Shown in pieces: positions 32,363 to 41,273 of a stretch of DNA of 64,000 nt (within the stretch, counting starts at the first letter, position 1; each line of letters opens with the position of its first letter). The position numbers and the translations under genes were made by a program. The notes beneath the pieces are model-generated. The model was not told where the DNA came from. It searched no databases and saw nothing but the letters and a program-made list of their open reading frames with translations. The stretch comes from Burkholderia sp. SRS-W-2-2016 (GTDB taxonomy: Bacteria; Pseudomonadota; Gammaproteobacteria; Burkholderiales; Burkholderiaceae), in NCBI RefSeq assembly GCF_001931485.1, contig NZ_MSDV01000046.1, forward strand, positions 1 to 64,000. The letters are read 5' to 3'.

Positions 32363-33925
32363 TTGAATCAAGCACCACCCACCCGCCCCACCATCGACAT
32401 CCCCGCGCTACTCGCCGCCCTGCCCGCGCGCATCAGCGAGATTCCGGCGCTCGCCGCCGCGCGCGATCCGCAGCACGTCGCGCTGATCGAGGACGCGCGC
32501 CGCCTGACCAGCGCGCAGCTGCTGCAAGCGGTCGACGCCGCCGCCGCGCTGCTGCGCGACTGGGGCGTGCGCGGCGGCGATCGCGTGATGATCGTCGCGG
32601 AAAACAGCATCGCGCAGATCGTGCTGCTGTTCGCGACCGCGAAACTCGACGCGTGGGCGCTGGTGTCGAACGCGCGCCTGTCGGCGGCCGAACTCGATGC
32701 GATCCGCGCGCACGCGCAGCCGCGCGTCGTCGCTTACGGCGTGGAAGGCTCGCCCGATGCGCGCGAGCACGCGCAACGCCATCAGGCCGCCACCGCGCCG
32801 GCGCTCACGCCGGACATCGGCGCATGGGCCTACGCGCCCGACGCCACCGTGCAGCCCGAACCGGTCGAAGCGAGCAACGAGCGCCAATGCGCGGCGCTGA
32901 TCTACACGACCGGCACCACCGGCACGCCGAAGGGCGTGATGCTGTCGCATCGCAATCTGCTGTATATCGCGTCGGTGTCGAGCCGCCTGCGCAAGGTCGG
33001 CCCCGACGACGTCGTCTATGCGGTGCTGCCGATCTCGCACGTGTACGGCTTCGCGTCGGTGTGTCTCGGCAGCCTGCATGCGGGCGCGACGTTGCGGCTC
33101 GCGACGCGTTTCGTGCCGGAGGCCGTGCGCCGCGCGCTCGCCGAAGAACGCGTGTCGATCTTCCAGGGCGTGCCGGCGATGCACGCGAAGCTGCTCGAAC
33201 ATCTGCAAACGCACGGCCACTCGTGGTCCGCGCCGCAGCTGCGCTTCGCGTATTCGGGCGGCTCGCCGCTCGACGCCGCGCTGAAAGCGCAAGCCGAAGC
33301 GCTCTACGGTATGCCGCTGCACAACGGCTACGGGATGACCGAAAGCAGCCCGACCGTATCGCAGACGACGCTCGACGCACCGCGCGCCGATTGCTCGGTC
33401 GGCGACGTGATTCCGGGCGTCGAAGTGAAATTCGTCGGGCTCGACGGCGCCGAAGCGGCGCCCGGCGAAGTCGGCGAATTGTGGGTGCGCGGACCGAACG
33501 TGATGCTCGGCTACTACCGCAACCCCGAGCAGACTCGCGCGACCGTCACCGCGGACGGCTGGCTCAAGACCGGCGACCTCGCGCGCCGGTTGGCGGACGG
33601 CTCATTGCATATCGTCGGACGCAGCAAGGAGCTGATCATCCGCTCGGGCTTCAACGTCTATCCGTCCGAGGTCGAGCATGTGCTGAACGCGCATCCGCAG
33701 GTCGTGCAGTCGGCGGTGATCGGACGCGCGGTCGAAGGCAACGAGGAAGTGGTCGCGTTCGTCGAACTGATGTCGGGCGCGACGGTGACGCCGGCCGAGT
33801 TGATCGCGTGGTGCGGCGAGCGGCTCGCGCCGTACAAGCGGCCGGCCGAACTGAAGGTGCTGGACGCGCTGCCGGCGGCATCGACCGGCAAGATTCTCAA
33901 GCACCGGTTGCGCGAGTTCGTCTGA
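32363..33925 (+). CDS. AMP-dependent acyl-CoA synthetase/ligase
   Basis: A 520-residue ANL-superfamily enzyme that activates a carboxylic acid with ATP and loads it on CoA. The P-loop is IYTTGTTGTPKGVMLSH, then GYGMTESSPT, WLKTGDLARR, the hinge GRSKELIIRSGFNVYPSEVE, and the catalytic Lys in STGKILKHRL. The substrate cannot be read from sequence; the aryl/medium-chain type is possible. A TTG start at 32363 is preferred because GAGGAG lies 6 nt upstream. An ATG 21 nt further upstream (32342) has no ribosome binding site but cannot be excluded. Confidence 0.9.
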   Translation: MNQAPPTRPTIDIPALLAALPARISEIPALAAARDPQHVALIEDARRLTSAQLLQAVDAAAALLRDWGVRGGDRVMIVAENSIAQIVLLFATAKLDAWALVSNARLSAAELDAIRAHAQPRVVAYGVEGSPDAREHAQRHQAATAPALTPDIGAWAYAPDATVQPEPVEASNERQCAALIYTTGTTGTPKGVMLSHRNLLYIASVSSRLRKVGPDDVVYAVLPISHVYGFASVCLGSLHAGATLRLATRFVPEAVRRALAEERVSIFQGVPAMHAKLLEHLQTHGHSWSAPQLRFAYSGGSPLDAALKAQAEALYGMPLHNGYGMTESSPTVSQTTLDAPRADCSVGDVIPGVEVKFVGLDGAEAAPGEVGELWVRGPNVMLGYYRNPEQTRATVTADGWLKTGDLARRLADGSLHIVGRSKELIIRSGFNVYPSEVEHVLNAHPQVVQSAVIGRAVEGNEEVVAFVELMSGATVTPAELIAWCGERLAPYKRPAELKVLDALPAASTGKILKHRLREFV

Positions 33926-33993
33926 CGCGGCAAATGCGGCAAACGCGGGCCATCCACCCGCGCCCGCGCATCGCCACGATCGACGCTCGGCAA

Positions 33994-34968
33994 TCACCCG
34001 CGCGGATGATGCTGCGCATGCAGCGACTTCAGGCGCTCGCGCGCCACATGCGTGTAAATCTGCGTGGTCGAAATATCGGTATGCCCGAGCAGCAGTTGCA
34101 CGACCCGCAGGTCCGCGCCGTGATTGAGCAGATGCGTCGCGAACGCATGCCGCAGCGTGTGCGGCGACAACGGCGCATCCACACCGGCCGCCGCCGCGTG
34201 CCGCTTGATGATGTTCCAGAACTGCTGCCTCGTCATCCCTTCCGCGCGCGTCGTCACGAACAGCGCATCGGCCGCGCGCGCGCCAAGCAACGCCGGACGC
34301 GCGTCGCGCAGATAACGCTCGATCCACGCGTGCGCTTCTTCGCCGAACGGAATCAGCCGCTCCTTCGAGCCCTTGCCGGTCACCCGCACCACGCCATCGT
34401 TGAGCCCGACCTCGACCGTCTTCAACGTGACGAGTTCGGTCACGCGCAGACCGCTCGCGTACATCAGCTCCAGCATCGTGCGGTCGCGCAGACCGAGCGG
34501 CGTGCCGATGTCCGGGGCGCCGAGCAGCGCTTCGACCTGCGCCTCGCTGAGCGTCGACGGAAAGCGCTGCGGCTGTTTCGCCGACACGATGCGCAGCGTC
34601 GGATCGCTCGCCGCGCGATGCTCGCGCACAGCCCACGCGTAGTAGCGGCGAAACACCGACAGCCGCCGGTTCGCCGAGGTCGCCTTGTCGTTCTGACGGG
34701 CCACGCTATACGCGTTCAGGTCGGCTTCGCTGACGGTATCGAGCGAGCCGTTGCGGGTGTGCGCGAGCCATTCGCAGAAGAGCCGCAGGTCGCGACGATA
34801 CGCGTCGAGCGTGTTGCGCGACAGACCGTGTTCGAGCCACAGCGCGTCGCAGAACGCATCGATCGACGCGTTGCTGGCCGTTAGCAGCGGTGCGGCTGCG
34901 GGGTTCGCTTCCGCGCTTGCGTCATCGATGTGCGCGGCGGTTCCGGTAATGCTTGCGTCGATGCTCAT
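33994..34968 (-). CDS. xerD: Tyrosine recombinase XerD
   Basis: The 324-residue site-specific recombinase works with XerC at dif to resolve chromosome dimers. The N-terminal SAM-like domain (about 33-120) and the catalytic domain (about 140-315) are complete. Active residues are Arg in YASGLRVTEL, Lys in VTGKGSKERLIPF, HTLRHAFATHLL with His and Arg, His in LLLGHTDISTTQIY, and the nucleophile Tyr in TQIYTHV. An Ala-rich N-terminal extension of about 30 residues precedes the conserved core. The ATG overlaps the ogt stop by 4 nt, so the two are cotranscribed. Confidence 0.95.
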   Translation of the reverse strand: MSIDASITGTAAHIDDASAEANPAAAPLLTASNASIDAFCDALWLEHGLSRNTLDAYRRDLRLFCEWLAHTRNGSLDTVSEADLNAYSVARQNDKATSANRRLSVFRRYYAWAVREHRAASDPTLRIVSAKQPQRFPSTLSEAQVEALLGAPDIGTPLGLRDRTMLELMYASGLRVTELVTLKTVEVGLNDGVVRVTGKGSKERLIPFGEEAHAWIERYLRDARPALLGARAADALFVTTRAEGMTRQQFWNIIKRHAAAAGVDAPLSPHTLRHAFATHLLNHGADLRVVQLLLGHTDISTTQIYTHVARERLKSLHAQHHPRG

Positions 34969-35435
34969 GCGTACGGCACACCCTCATGCGTGAGCAGCCA
35001 GCGCTTCACGTTGCGAAAAAAACCGTCGCCGCCGTGATGCGCGAAGCCGCCGATACCGCTCGAACTCACCACCCGGTGACACGGAATCACGATCGGAAAG
35101 AAATTCGCGCCGCACGCCTGGCCGACCGCGCGCGGCGCGCTGCCGAGCTGTTTCGCAAGTTGTCCGTAGGTCAGCACGACGCCCGGCGGAATCTCGCCGA
35201 TGGCCTGCCACACGCGACGCTGATACACGGTGCCGACGTCGGCGAGCGGCAGGTCGAAGCCCGCCGACGCGCGCTCGAAATAGCGTTCGATCTGTTCGAC
35301 CGCCGCGCGCGCGAGCGGCGTATCGGGCTCGACATTGCGGCTCGACTCCGGCAGATAGACTATCTCGCGCACGGCCTCGCCTTCGAGACGAATGCCGACC
35401 TTGCCGAACGGCGCATCGATCACTGCGTTGAACAT
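34965..35435 (-). CDS. ogt: Methylated-DNA-protein cysteine methyltransferase
   Basis: A 156-residue suicide repair protein that removes methyl groups from O6-methylguanine. The reactive Cys is in FFPIVIPCHRVVSSSG; the helix-turn-helix with Arg finger lies in YGQLAKQLGSAPRAVGQACG. It lacks the zinc-binding N-terminal AdaA part and so is of the Ogt type, not the inducible Ada type. The start ATG is the first of the conserved MFNAVIDAPFG segment; the frame upstream is not homologous. It overlaps xerD by ATGA. Confidence 0.94.
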   Translation of the reverse strand: MFNAVIDAPFGKVGIRLEGEAVREIVYLPESSRNVEPDTPLARAAVEQIERYFERASAGFDLPLADVGTVYQRRVWQAIGEIPPGVVLTYGQLAKQLGSAPRAVGQACGANFFPIVIPCHRVVSSSGIGGFAHHGGDGFFRNVKRWLLTHEGVPYA

Positions 35436-35572
35436 GATTGCGTGCTCCTCAGTCGCGCGGTGTGACAACGGGCTGCGTGGGTGCGCCCCGCGCGATCGTC
35501 GCATAACGAGGGCACCCGCATGCGGTGCAGGCACGCTACGACAAAACCCGGCCGCCGCGAATTGCCGCTACT

Positions 35573-36817
35573 TTACGCCGCTTCGAGCGCCCACTCCACA
35601 TGCTCGCGCACGAGCGCCGACGGATCGTCCGCGCGTTGCCGCAACGCCTGCACGATCGCCGCGCGCGCATCGGCGGACAGACTCGCGGGCGCGGCGCGCA
35701 GCGCGTTGCCCATGCCGACCGCGAGATTGCGCAGCCAGCTTTCGTAGCCGATCCGGCGAATCGCGCTGCCCTGCATACGGGTATCGAAATCGTCCGCGCT
35801 CCATGCGAACAGCTCGACCAGCGATGCGCGATCGAGCCCGTGCCGCACGTCGAAATCGGCGACCGGCGCGGCCTGCGCGAACTTGTTCCACGGACACACG
35901 AGCTGGCAATCGTCGCAGCCGTACACACGGTTGCCGATCAGCGGCCGCAGGTCTTCGGGAATGCTGCCTTTCAATTCGATCGTCAGATACGAGATGCAGC
36001 GGCGCGCGTCGACCTTGTATGGCGCAACGATCGCGCCGGTCGGGCACGCGCCGATGCAGCGCGCGCAGCTGCCGCAATGCGAGCCGGGCGTTTCGGGAGC
36101 GGTCTCGGGTGAGGTTTCGGCGTCGGTCGGCAGCGGGAGATCGACGTAGATTTCGCCGAGGAAGAACAGCGAGCCGGCATCGCGTTGCAGCAGCAGCGTG
36201 TGCTTGCCGCGCCAGCCGATGCCGCCTTTCTGCGCGAGTTCGACTTCGAGCACCGGCGCCGAATCGGTGAACACGCGACAGCCGAACGGCCCGATCGCCG
36301 CGGCGATCCGGTCGGCCAGCTGTTGCAGACGGTTGCGCATCACCTTGTGATAGTCGCGGCCGCGCGCGTAGATCGACACCACCGCCGCCGATGGATCCGC
36401 GAGCCGCGCATGCTCGGCCGCGCGCCAGTCGCGCGCCGCCGCAAGCGCCCCGTCAGCCGTCTCCTGTACCGCTTCTCCGGCCGACGTGTTCGCCGGCAAA
36501 TAAGCGATCCGGGCGGTGATCACACGTCGCGTGCCGGCCACAAGCTCGGCCGGCCGCGCGCGTTTCATCCCGTGTTTGGCCATATAATCCATCTCGCCGT
36601 GGCACCCCGCTTCGAGCCACGCTGCAAGCGGCGCTTCGGCGGCCGACAGGTCGGTATCGCTGATGCCGATCGCCCCGAAACCGAGTTCACGGCCCCACGT
36701 CTTGATGTCGAGCGCGAGCGCGGCGAGCGCCGCCGCATCGATACGGAGTTCAGTCCGCGCGGCATCATCGGCCGCCGCGGGCGTGCTGGAAACAGGGGAC
36801 GTCGGACTTCGGTTCAT
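35573..36817 (-). CDS. queG: Epoxyqueuosine reductase
   Basis: The 414-residue cobalamin- and iron-sulfur-dependent enzyme carries out the last step of queuosine synthesis in tRNA. Ferredoxin-like cysteine sets are CGSCARCIGACPTGAI and CDDCQLVCPW. The cobalamin-binding half is at about 30-240, including GFGAIGISDTDL and KGGIGWRGKHTLLL. HEAT-like repeats form the C-terminus (from about 340). An in-frame GTG one codon upstream is an alternative start. It diverges from tsaE with a gap of 17 nt, so the promoters must lie within the neighbouring genes or overlap. Confidence 0.95.
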   Translation of the reverse strand: MNRSPTSPVSSTPAAADDAARTELRIDAAALAALALDIKTWGRELGFGAIGISDTDLSAAEAPLAAWLEAGCHGEMDYMAKHGMKRARPAELVAGTRRVITARIAYLPANTSAGEAVQETADGALAAARDWRAAEHARLADPSAAVVSIYARGRDYHKVMRNRLQQLADRIAAAIGPFGCRVFTDSAPVLEVELAQKGGIGWRGKHTLLLQRDAGSLFFLGEIYVDLPLPTDAETSPETAPETPGSHCGSCARCIGACPTGAIVAPYKVDARRCISYLTIELKGSIPEDLRPLIGNRVYGCDDCQLVCPWNKFAQAAPVADFDVRHGLDRASLVELFAWSADDFDTRMQGSAIRRIGYESWLRNLAVGMGNALRAAPASLSADARAAIVQALRQRADDPSALVREHVEWALEAA

Positions 36818-36834
36818 CACGCCATTTTACGAGA

Positions 36835-37455
36835 ATGCCTGTCAATCCCGATCACGCGACCCTGCCGTCCGCTCCCGTTCTGCTCGAACGCACTATCGCG
36901 CTCGCGGACGAAGCCGCCACCCAGGCGTTCGGCGCGCGCTTCGCGCAGGCGCTCGAAAGCGTGCGCGCGGCGGCGCTAGCGCAAGCGGCTCAAGCGCCGG
37001 CCCAAACGTCAACCCACGCGCCGGCGCAAACACCTGGCAGCGCGAACCATCGCGCGTTCACCGGCTTGCAGGTGCAACTGCTCGGCGACCTCGGCGCCGG
37101 CAAAACCACGCTCGTGCGCGCGACGCTGCGCGGTCTCGGTCACACCGGCCGCGTGCGCAGTCCCACCTACACGCTGGTCGAACCGTACGTGCTCGAACGC
37201 CCCGCCGGGGAACTCGCGCTCTATCACTTCGATCTGTACAGATTCACCGATCCGGCCGAATGGGCCGACGCGGGCTTTCGCGAATATTTCGACAGCGGCG
37301 CGGTCTGCCTCGTCGAATGGCCGCAACGCGCGGGCACGCTGCTGGGCGTGCCGGATCTCGTCTTCTCGCTCGAACTCGCAGGCGACGCGGATGCGCGCAG
37401 ACTCGTCGCCCGGGCCTATAGCGAATCAGGAAAGGCATGTCTCGAAAGATGTTGA
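36835..37455 (+). CDS. tsaE: tRNA threonylcarbamoyladenosine ATPase TsaE
   Basis: The 206-residue P-loop ATPase helps TsaB/TsaD make t6A in ANN-decoding tRNAs. Walker A is GDLGAGKTTLVRA (84-96), then SPTYTLVEPY, YHFDLYRF, and CLVEWPQRAG. The protein is about 50 residues longer than the Escherichia coli protein because of an Ala/Gln/Pro/Thr-rich stretch at about 46-72 before the P-loop. The 3' end overlaps amiC by 19 nt, a conserved arrangement that indicates cotranscription. Confidence 0.95.
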   Translation: MPVNPDHATLPSAPVLLERTIALADEAATQAFGARFAQALESVRAAALAQAAQAPAQTSTHAPAQTPGSANHRAFTGLQVQLLGDLGAGKTTLVRATLRGLGHTGRVRSPTYTLVEPYVLERPAGELALYHFDLYRFTDPAEWADAGFREYFDSGAVCLVEWPQRAGTLLGVPDLVFSLELAGDADARRLVARAYSESGKACLERC

Positions 37456-39086
37456 TCAAACCGTTTCACTCGATCGAATCGGCGGCGACCGCCACGCATA
37501 ACTGGCGCCGCCGGCAGATGCTGCGCGCCGGCGCGTCGACGCTGCTGCTCGGTCTGGTCGCGCCGCGTCTCGCGTTCGCCAGCTCGGTGCTCGGCGTGCG
37601 CGTGTGGCCCGCGCGCGACTACACCCGCGTGACGATCGAATCCGATCAACCGCTGCAGAACACCCAGCAACTGTTGCAGGGACCGGACCGGCTGGTCGTC
37701 GATCTGAGCGGCCTCGATCTCGATCAGGAATTGAAGGACCTGGTCTCGAAGATCACGCCGAACGATCCGCAGATTTCGTCGGTGCGGGTCGGTCAGTATC
37801 AGCCGCACGTGGTGCGCATGGTGTTCGATCTGAAGGGCTCGGTGAAGCCGCAGGTGTTCACGCTGCCGCCCGTCGGCACGTACAAATACCGGCTCGTGTT
37901 CGACCTGTATCCGGCCGTCGCACCGGATCCGCTGATGGAACTGCTCGCGCAGAGCGAGCACAAGCAGGACGCGCTGAACGCGGAAAACAACGCGCCGCCG
38001 CCGGCGACGCTATCCGGTCCCGGCACCACGCCGCCGCCCGCCGACAACAGCGAGGCGTTCTTCGAGCGCTATGCGCAGAACGGCGGAGCGGGCAGCACCG
38101 GCAATGGCGGCACGCCGGCCGCGCCGCATGCGCATGCGCCCACCCGTGGCGCGACGCCGGGCACGGCTCCAGGCACCGGTTCGGGCACGCCGCCGATCAT
38201 CGCCAGCAGACCTGCTACCCCACCGGCCATGCCCGCGACGCCGAGCGCGCCGCCCGCCGCGATCGCGCGCAACAAGGGCAGCGGCGGCACCGCGCCGCGC
38301 GACGGCGGCGACGAGCTCGCCGGCAACGACGACAACTACGGTTTCACCACACCGAAATCGAACCGCAGCAACACGGTGCGTCTGCTCACCGTCGCGATCG
38401 ATCCGGGTCACGGCGGCGAAGATCCGGGCGCGATCGGCGGCTCGGGCACCTACGAGAAACACATCGCGCTCGACATCGCGAAAAAGCTGCGCGCGAAGAT
38501 CGACGCGCAGCCGAACATGCGCGCGATGATGACGCGCGACGCCGACTTCTTCGTGCCGCTGAACGTGCGCGTGCAGAAGGCGCGCCGGGTCGGCGCCGAC
38601 CTGTTCGTGTCGATCCACGCGGACGCGTTCACGACGCCGGAGGCGCGCGGCTCGTCGGTGTTCGCGCTGTCGGAGCACGGCGCGACGAGCGCGGCCGCGC
38701 GCTGGATGGCGAACAAGGAAAACTCGTCCGACCAGATCGGCGGGATCAACGTGAAGTCCGCCGACGCGGCCGTCAATCGCGCGCTATTCGACATGTCGAC
38801 GACCGCGCAGATTCGCGACTCGATGCGCTACGGCAACTTCGTGCTGAAGGAAATCGGCGACATCAACAAGCTGCACAAGGGCTCGGTCGAGCAGGCCGGC
38901 TTCGCGGTGCTGAAGGCGCCGGACATTCCGTCGATCCTCGTCGAAACCGCGTTCATCAGTAATCCGGACGAAGAGAAGCGCCTGAACGACGACGCGTATC
39001 GCGACAAGATGGCGAGCGCGATCATGACCGGCATCCGGCGTTATTTCGCAGCGAACCCGCCGCTCGCGAAGAGCCGCATGACGTGA
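37437..39086 (+). CDS. amiC: N-acetylmuramoyl-L-alanine amidase AmiC-type
   Basis: The 549-residue periplasmic zinc amidase splits septal peptidoglycan during daughter-cell separation. Residues 22-48 hold a twin-arginine signal (WRRRQMLRAG, hydrophobic stretch, cleavage near AFA), as in Escherichia coli AmiC. The AMIN domain is at about 52-160, a Pro/Ala/Gly-rich linker at 180-300, and the Amidase_3 domain at 315-540. Zinc residues are His and Glu in IDPGHGGEDPGAIG and His in SIHADAF, and the catalytic Glu is in ILVETAFISNP. AGGAAAGGC overlaps the tsaE end. Confidence 0.95.
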   Translation: MSRKMLIKPFHSIESAATATHNWRRRQMLRAGASTLLLGLVAPRLAFASSVLGVRVWPARDYTRVTIESDQPLQNTQQLLQGPDRLVVDLSGLDLDQELKDLVSKITPNDPQISSVRVGQYQPHVVRMVFDLKGSVKPQVFTLPPVGTYKYRLVFDLYPAVAPDPLMELLAQSEHKQDALNAENNAPPPATLSGPGTTPPPADNSEAFFERYAQNGGAGSTGNGGTPAAPHAHAPTRGATPGTAPGTGSGTPPIIASRPATPPAMPATPSAPPAAIARNKGSGGTAPRDGGDELAGNDDNYGFTTPKSNRSNTVRLLTVAIDPGHGGEDPGAIGGSGTYEKHIALDIAKKLRAKIDAQPNMRAMMTRDADFFVPLNVRVQKARRVGADLFVSIHADAFTTPEARGSSVFALSEHGATSAAARWMANKENSSDQIGGINVKSADAAVNRALFDMSTTAQIRDSMRYGNFVLKEIGDINKLHKGSVEQAGFAVLKAPDIPSILVETAFISNPDEEKRLNDDAYRDKMASAIMTGIRRYFAANPPLAKSRMT

Positions 39087-39122
39087 CGACCCACGCGCGT
39101 GACACGCGGCGTTCGCAGCAAT

Positions 39123-39151
39123 AAAAAACGGCCTTACGGCCGTTTTTTTAT
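39123..39151. terminator. Bidirectional terminator between amiC and the DMT gene
   Basis: AAAAAACGGCC, loop TTAC, GGCCGTTTTTT, plus an extra T. Both strands end in T-runs, as fits the convergent genes. Confidence 0.94.
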
Positions 39152-39197
39152 TTGCGCGTGACCCAAGCCCGCCCTCTGCAAACGCGAACACTGTGGC

Positions 39198-40079
39198 TCA
39201 CCGCGCCGGCAGCAGCCGCTGCACGACCCAGCCGCCGAACACGTTGACCGCGAGCCCCGCCATCACCAGCAACGCGCCGGCCACCTGGACCAGCGACAAC
39301 TGCTCGCCGAGCAGCAGCGAAGCCGACGCGAGTCCGACGATCGGCACCAGCAGCGAGAACGGCGCGACCTGGCTGGCCGGATAGCGCGACAGCAAGCGGC
39401 TCCACAAGCTGTAGCCGACCAGCGTCGCGATAAACGCGAGATAGACGACCGCGAAAATCGACAGCGCGCTGATCCCGGTCAGCGCGGCGGCGATCTCGTG
39501 CGGCCCTTCGAACACGAACGACGCCGCAAAAAACGGCAGCGGCGGAATCAGGCTGCCCCACACGACGAGCCCGACGAGATCGACCTTGCCGACCTTCTTC
39601 GTGACGATGTTGCCGAGCGCCCACATGCACGCGGCGCACAGCGTCAGCACGAAGCCGGCTACCGACATCGTATGGCCGCCTTGCAAACCGATCACCGCGA
39701 GCCCGGCCGCGGCGATCAGCAGACCGACGACGTTCGGCACACGGAAGCGCTCATGCAGGAACAGCGCCGCGAAGATCAGCGTGAAAAACGCCTGCGCCTG
39801 CAGCACCAGCGACGCGAGGCCCGCCGGCATGCCGACGTACATCGCCGAGAACAGGAACGCGAACTGGCCGAACGAGATCGTCGCGCCATACGCGAACAGC
39901 CAGCGCCACGGCATCTGCGGGCGCTTGACGAAGAACACCGCCGGCACCGCGGCGAGCGTGAAGCGCAGCGCGCCGAGCAGCATCGGCGGCACGCCGTGCA
40001 GGCCCACCTTGATCACGACGAAGTTGACGCCCCACGCAACCACGACGACCAGCGCGAGCAGCAAATCCCTGGGCGACAT
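39198..40079 (-). CDS. EamA/DMT-family transporter
   Basis: A 293-residue inner-membrane protein with two EamA repeats and about ten transmembrane helices. Repeat one has LLALVVVVAWGVNFVVIK and FLFSAMYVGMPAGLASLV. Repeat two has LCAACMWALGNIVTKKV and APFSLLVPIVGLASASLLLGEQ. Related proteins export amino acids such as cysteine derivatives, but the substrate here is unknown. The ATG at 40079 begins the first helix; upstream residues in frame are unlike the family. It diverges from the pirin gene. Confidence 0.9.
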   Translation of the reverse strand: MSPRDLLLALVVVVAWGVNFVVIKVGLHGVPPMLLGALRFTLAAVPAVFFVKRPQMPWRWLFAYGATISFGQFAFLFSAMYVGMPAGLASLVLQAQAFFTLIFAALFLHERFRVPNVVGLLIAAAGLAVIGLQGGHTMSVAGFVLTLCAACMWALGNIVTKKVGKVDLVGLVVWGSLIPPLPFFAASFVFEGPHEIAAALTGISALSIFAVVYLAFIATLVGYSLWSRLLSRYPASQVAPFSLLVPIVGLASASLLLGEQLSLVQVAGALLVMAGLAVNVFGGWVVQRLLPAR

Positions 40080-40267
40080 CCCGGCTCTCCAAAAATAGTG
40101 ATGAATGACGATTCGATCCGGCAGTGTAGCGGACGCTGCATGACGGCGTGAGCGGACAAATCGCAGGCACCCACGCCCCGCTCGCGCGGTTACCGTCAAG
40201 CACGCGCGACGCGCAGTAGAATCGCCCATTGAACCTCTCTCCCGCCACTTCTCCGTCGAGCCTGCTC

Positions 40268-41143
40268 ATGACTACCTCGATCAAAGCCGTTCTGAAACCG
40301 CATATACGCGACATCGGCAATCTGGCCGTGCGACGGGTGCTGCCGGCAATGGCCGCGCGCCTCGTCGGCCCGTTCATCTTCTTCGATCACATGGGTCCGG
40401 CGACGCTCGAACCCGGCACGGGTCTCGACGTGCGCCCGCATCCGCATATCGGCCTTGCGACCGTCACCTATCTGTTCGACGGCGCGATCATGCATCGCGA
40501 CAGCCTCGGCTCGGAGCAAAAAATCCTGCCCGGCGACGTCAACTGGATGACCGCCGGACGCGGCATCGTGCATTCGGAGCGCACGCCGCCGGAAGACCGC
40601 GCGCGCGGCCAGACCGTTCACGGCATCCAGACCTGGGTCGCGCTGCCGCTCGCCGATGAAGACACCGAGCCGTCGTTCGCGCATCACCCGGCCGCGACGC
40701 TGCCGGTCGTCGAGCGCAACGGCGTGACGCTGCGCGTGATCGCCGGCACCGCGTTCGGCGCGACCTCGCCGGCGACGACCTTCTCGGGCACGCTGTACGT
40801 CGCCGCCGAGTTCACGCCGGGCAGCGCGTTCGCGCTCGAACCGGAGCACGAGGAGCGCGGCGTGTATCTGGTGGACGGCGATCTGGAAATCGACGGCACG
40901 CCGCTCGAAGTTGCCCAGATGGCCGTGCTCGCACTCGACGAAACCGTCACGCTGGCCAGCACCCACGGCGCGCGCGTGATGCTGCTCGGCGGCGAGAAGC
41001 TCGACGGCGAACGGTTTATCGAATGGAATTTCGTCGCCAGTTCGCGCGAGAAGATCGAAGCCGCGAAGCTTGCGTGGACCAATCAGGAAATGGGCCACGT
41101 GCCCGGCGAAACCGAATGGATTCCGCTGCCGGTACGCAAGTGA
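40268..41143 (+). CDS. Pirin family protein
   Basis: A 291-residue bicupin. The N-terminal cupin has the metal site in RPHPHIGLATVTYLF (two His) with a further His and Glu in GIVHSERTPPE; the C-terminal cupin lacks a clear site. Bacterial pirins may act as quercetinases or bind metabolic partners; the role here is open. The ATG at 40268 follows the short gap to the DMT gene and starts the conserved region. Confidence 0.92.
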   Translation: MTTSIKAVLKPHIRDIGNLAVRRVLPAMAARLVGPFIFFDHMGPATLEPGTGLDVRPHPHIGLATVTYLFDGAIMHRDSLGSEQKILPGDVNWMTAGRGIVHSERTPPEDRARGQTVHGIQTWVALPLADEDTEPSFAHHPAATLPVVERNGVTLRVIAGTAFGATSPATTFSGTLYVAAEFTPGSAFALEPEHEERGVYLVDGDLEIDGTPLEVAQMAVLALDETVTLASTHGARVMLLGGEKLDGERFIEWNFVASSREKIEAAKLAWTNQEMGHVPGETEWIPLPVRK

Positions 41144-41273
41144 ACGAGCGCAAATGAGCGCACGCGGCGCGCTCGCGAGAGCGCAGCGTTGGGCCGCGCA
41201 TCGACAGCCCGTATTGAAGTAACACGATTCGGCCCCAACTAGCCGCAATCCCGAAATTATCGACGAGGACGTA

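Noticed and set aside
32287..34884. An 865-codon plus frame through the acyl-CoA synthetase and opposite xerD
   Set aside because: Arg-rich shadow frame; both overlapped genes have complete catalytic motifs.
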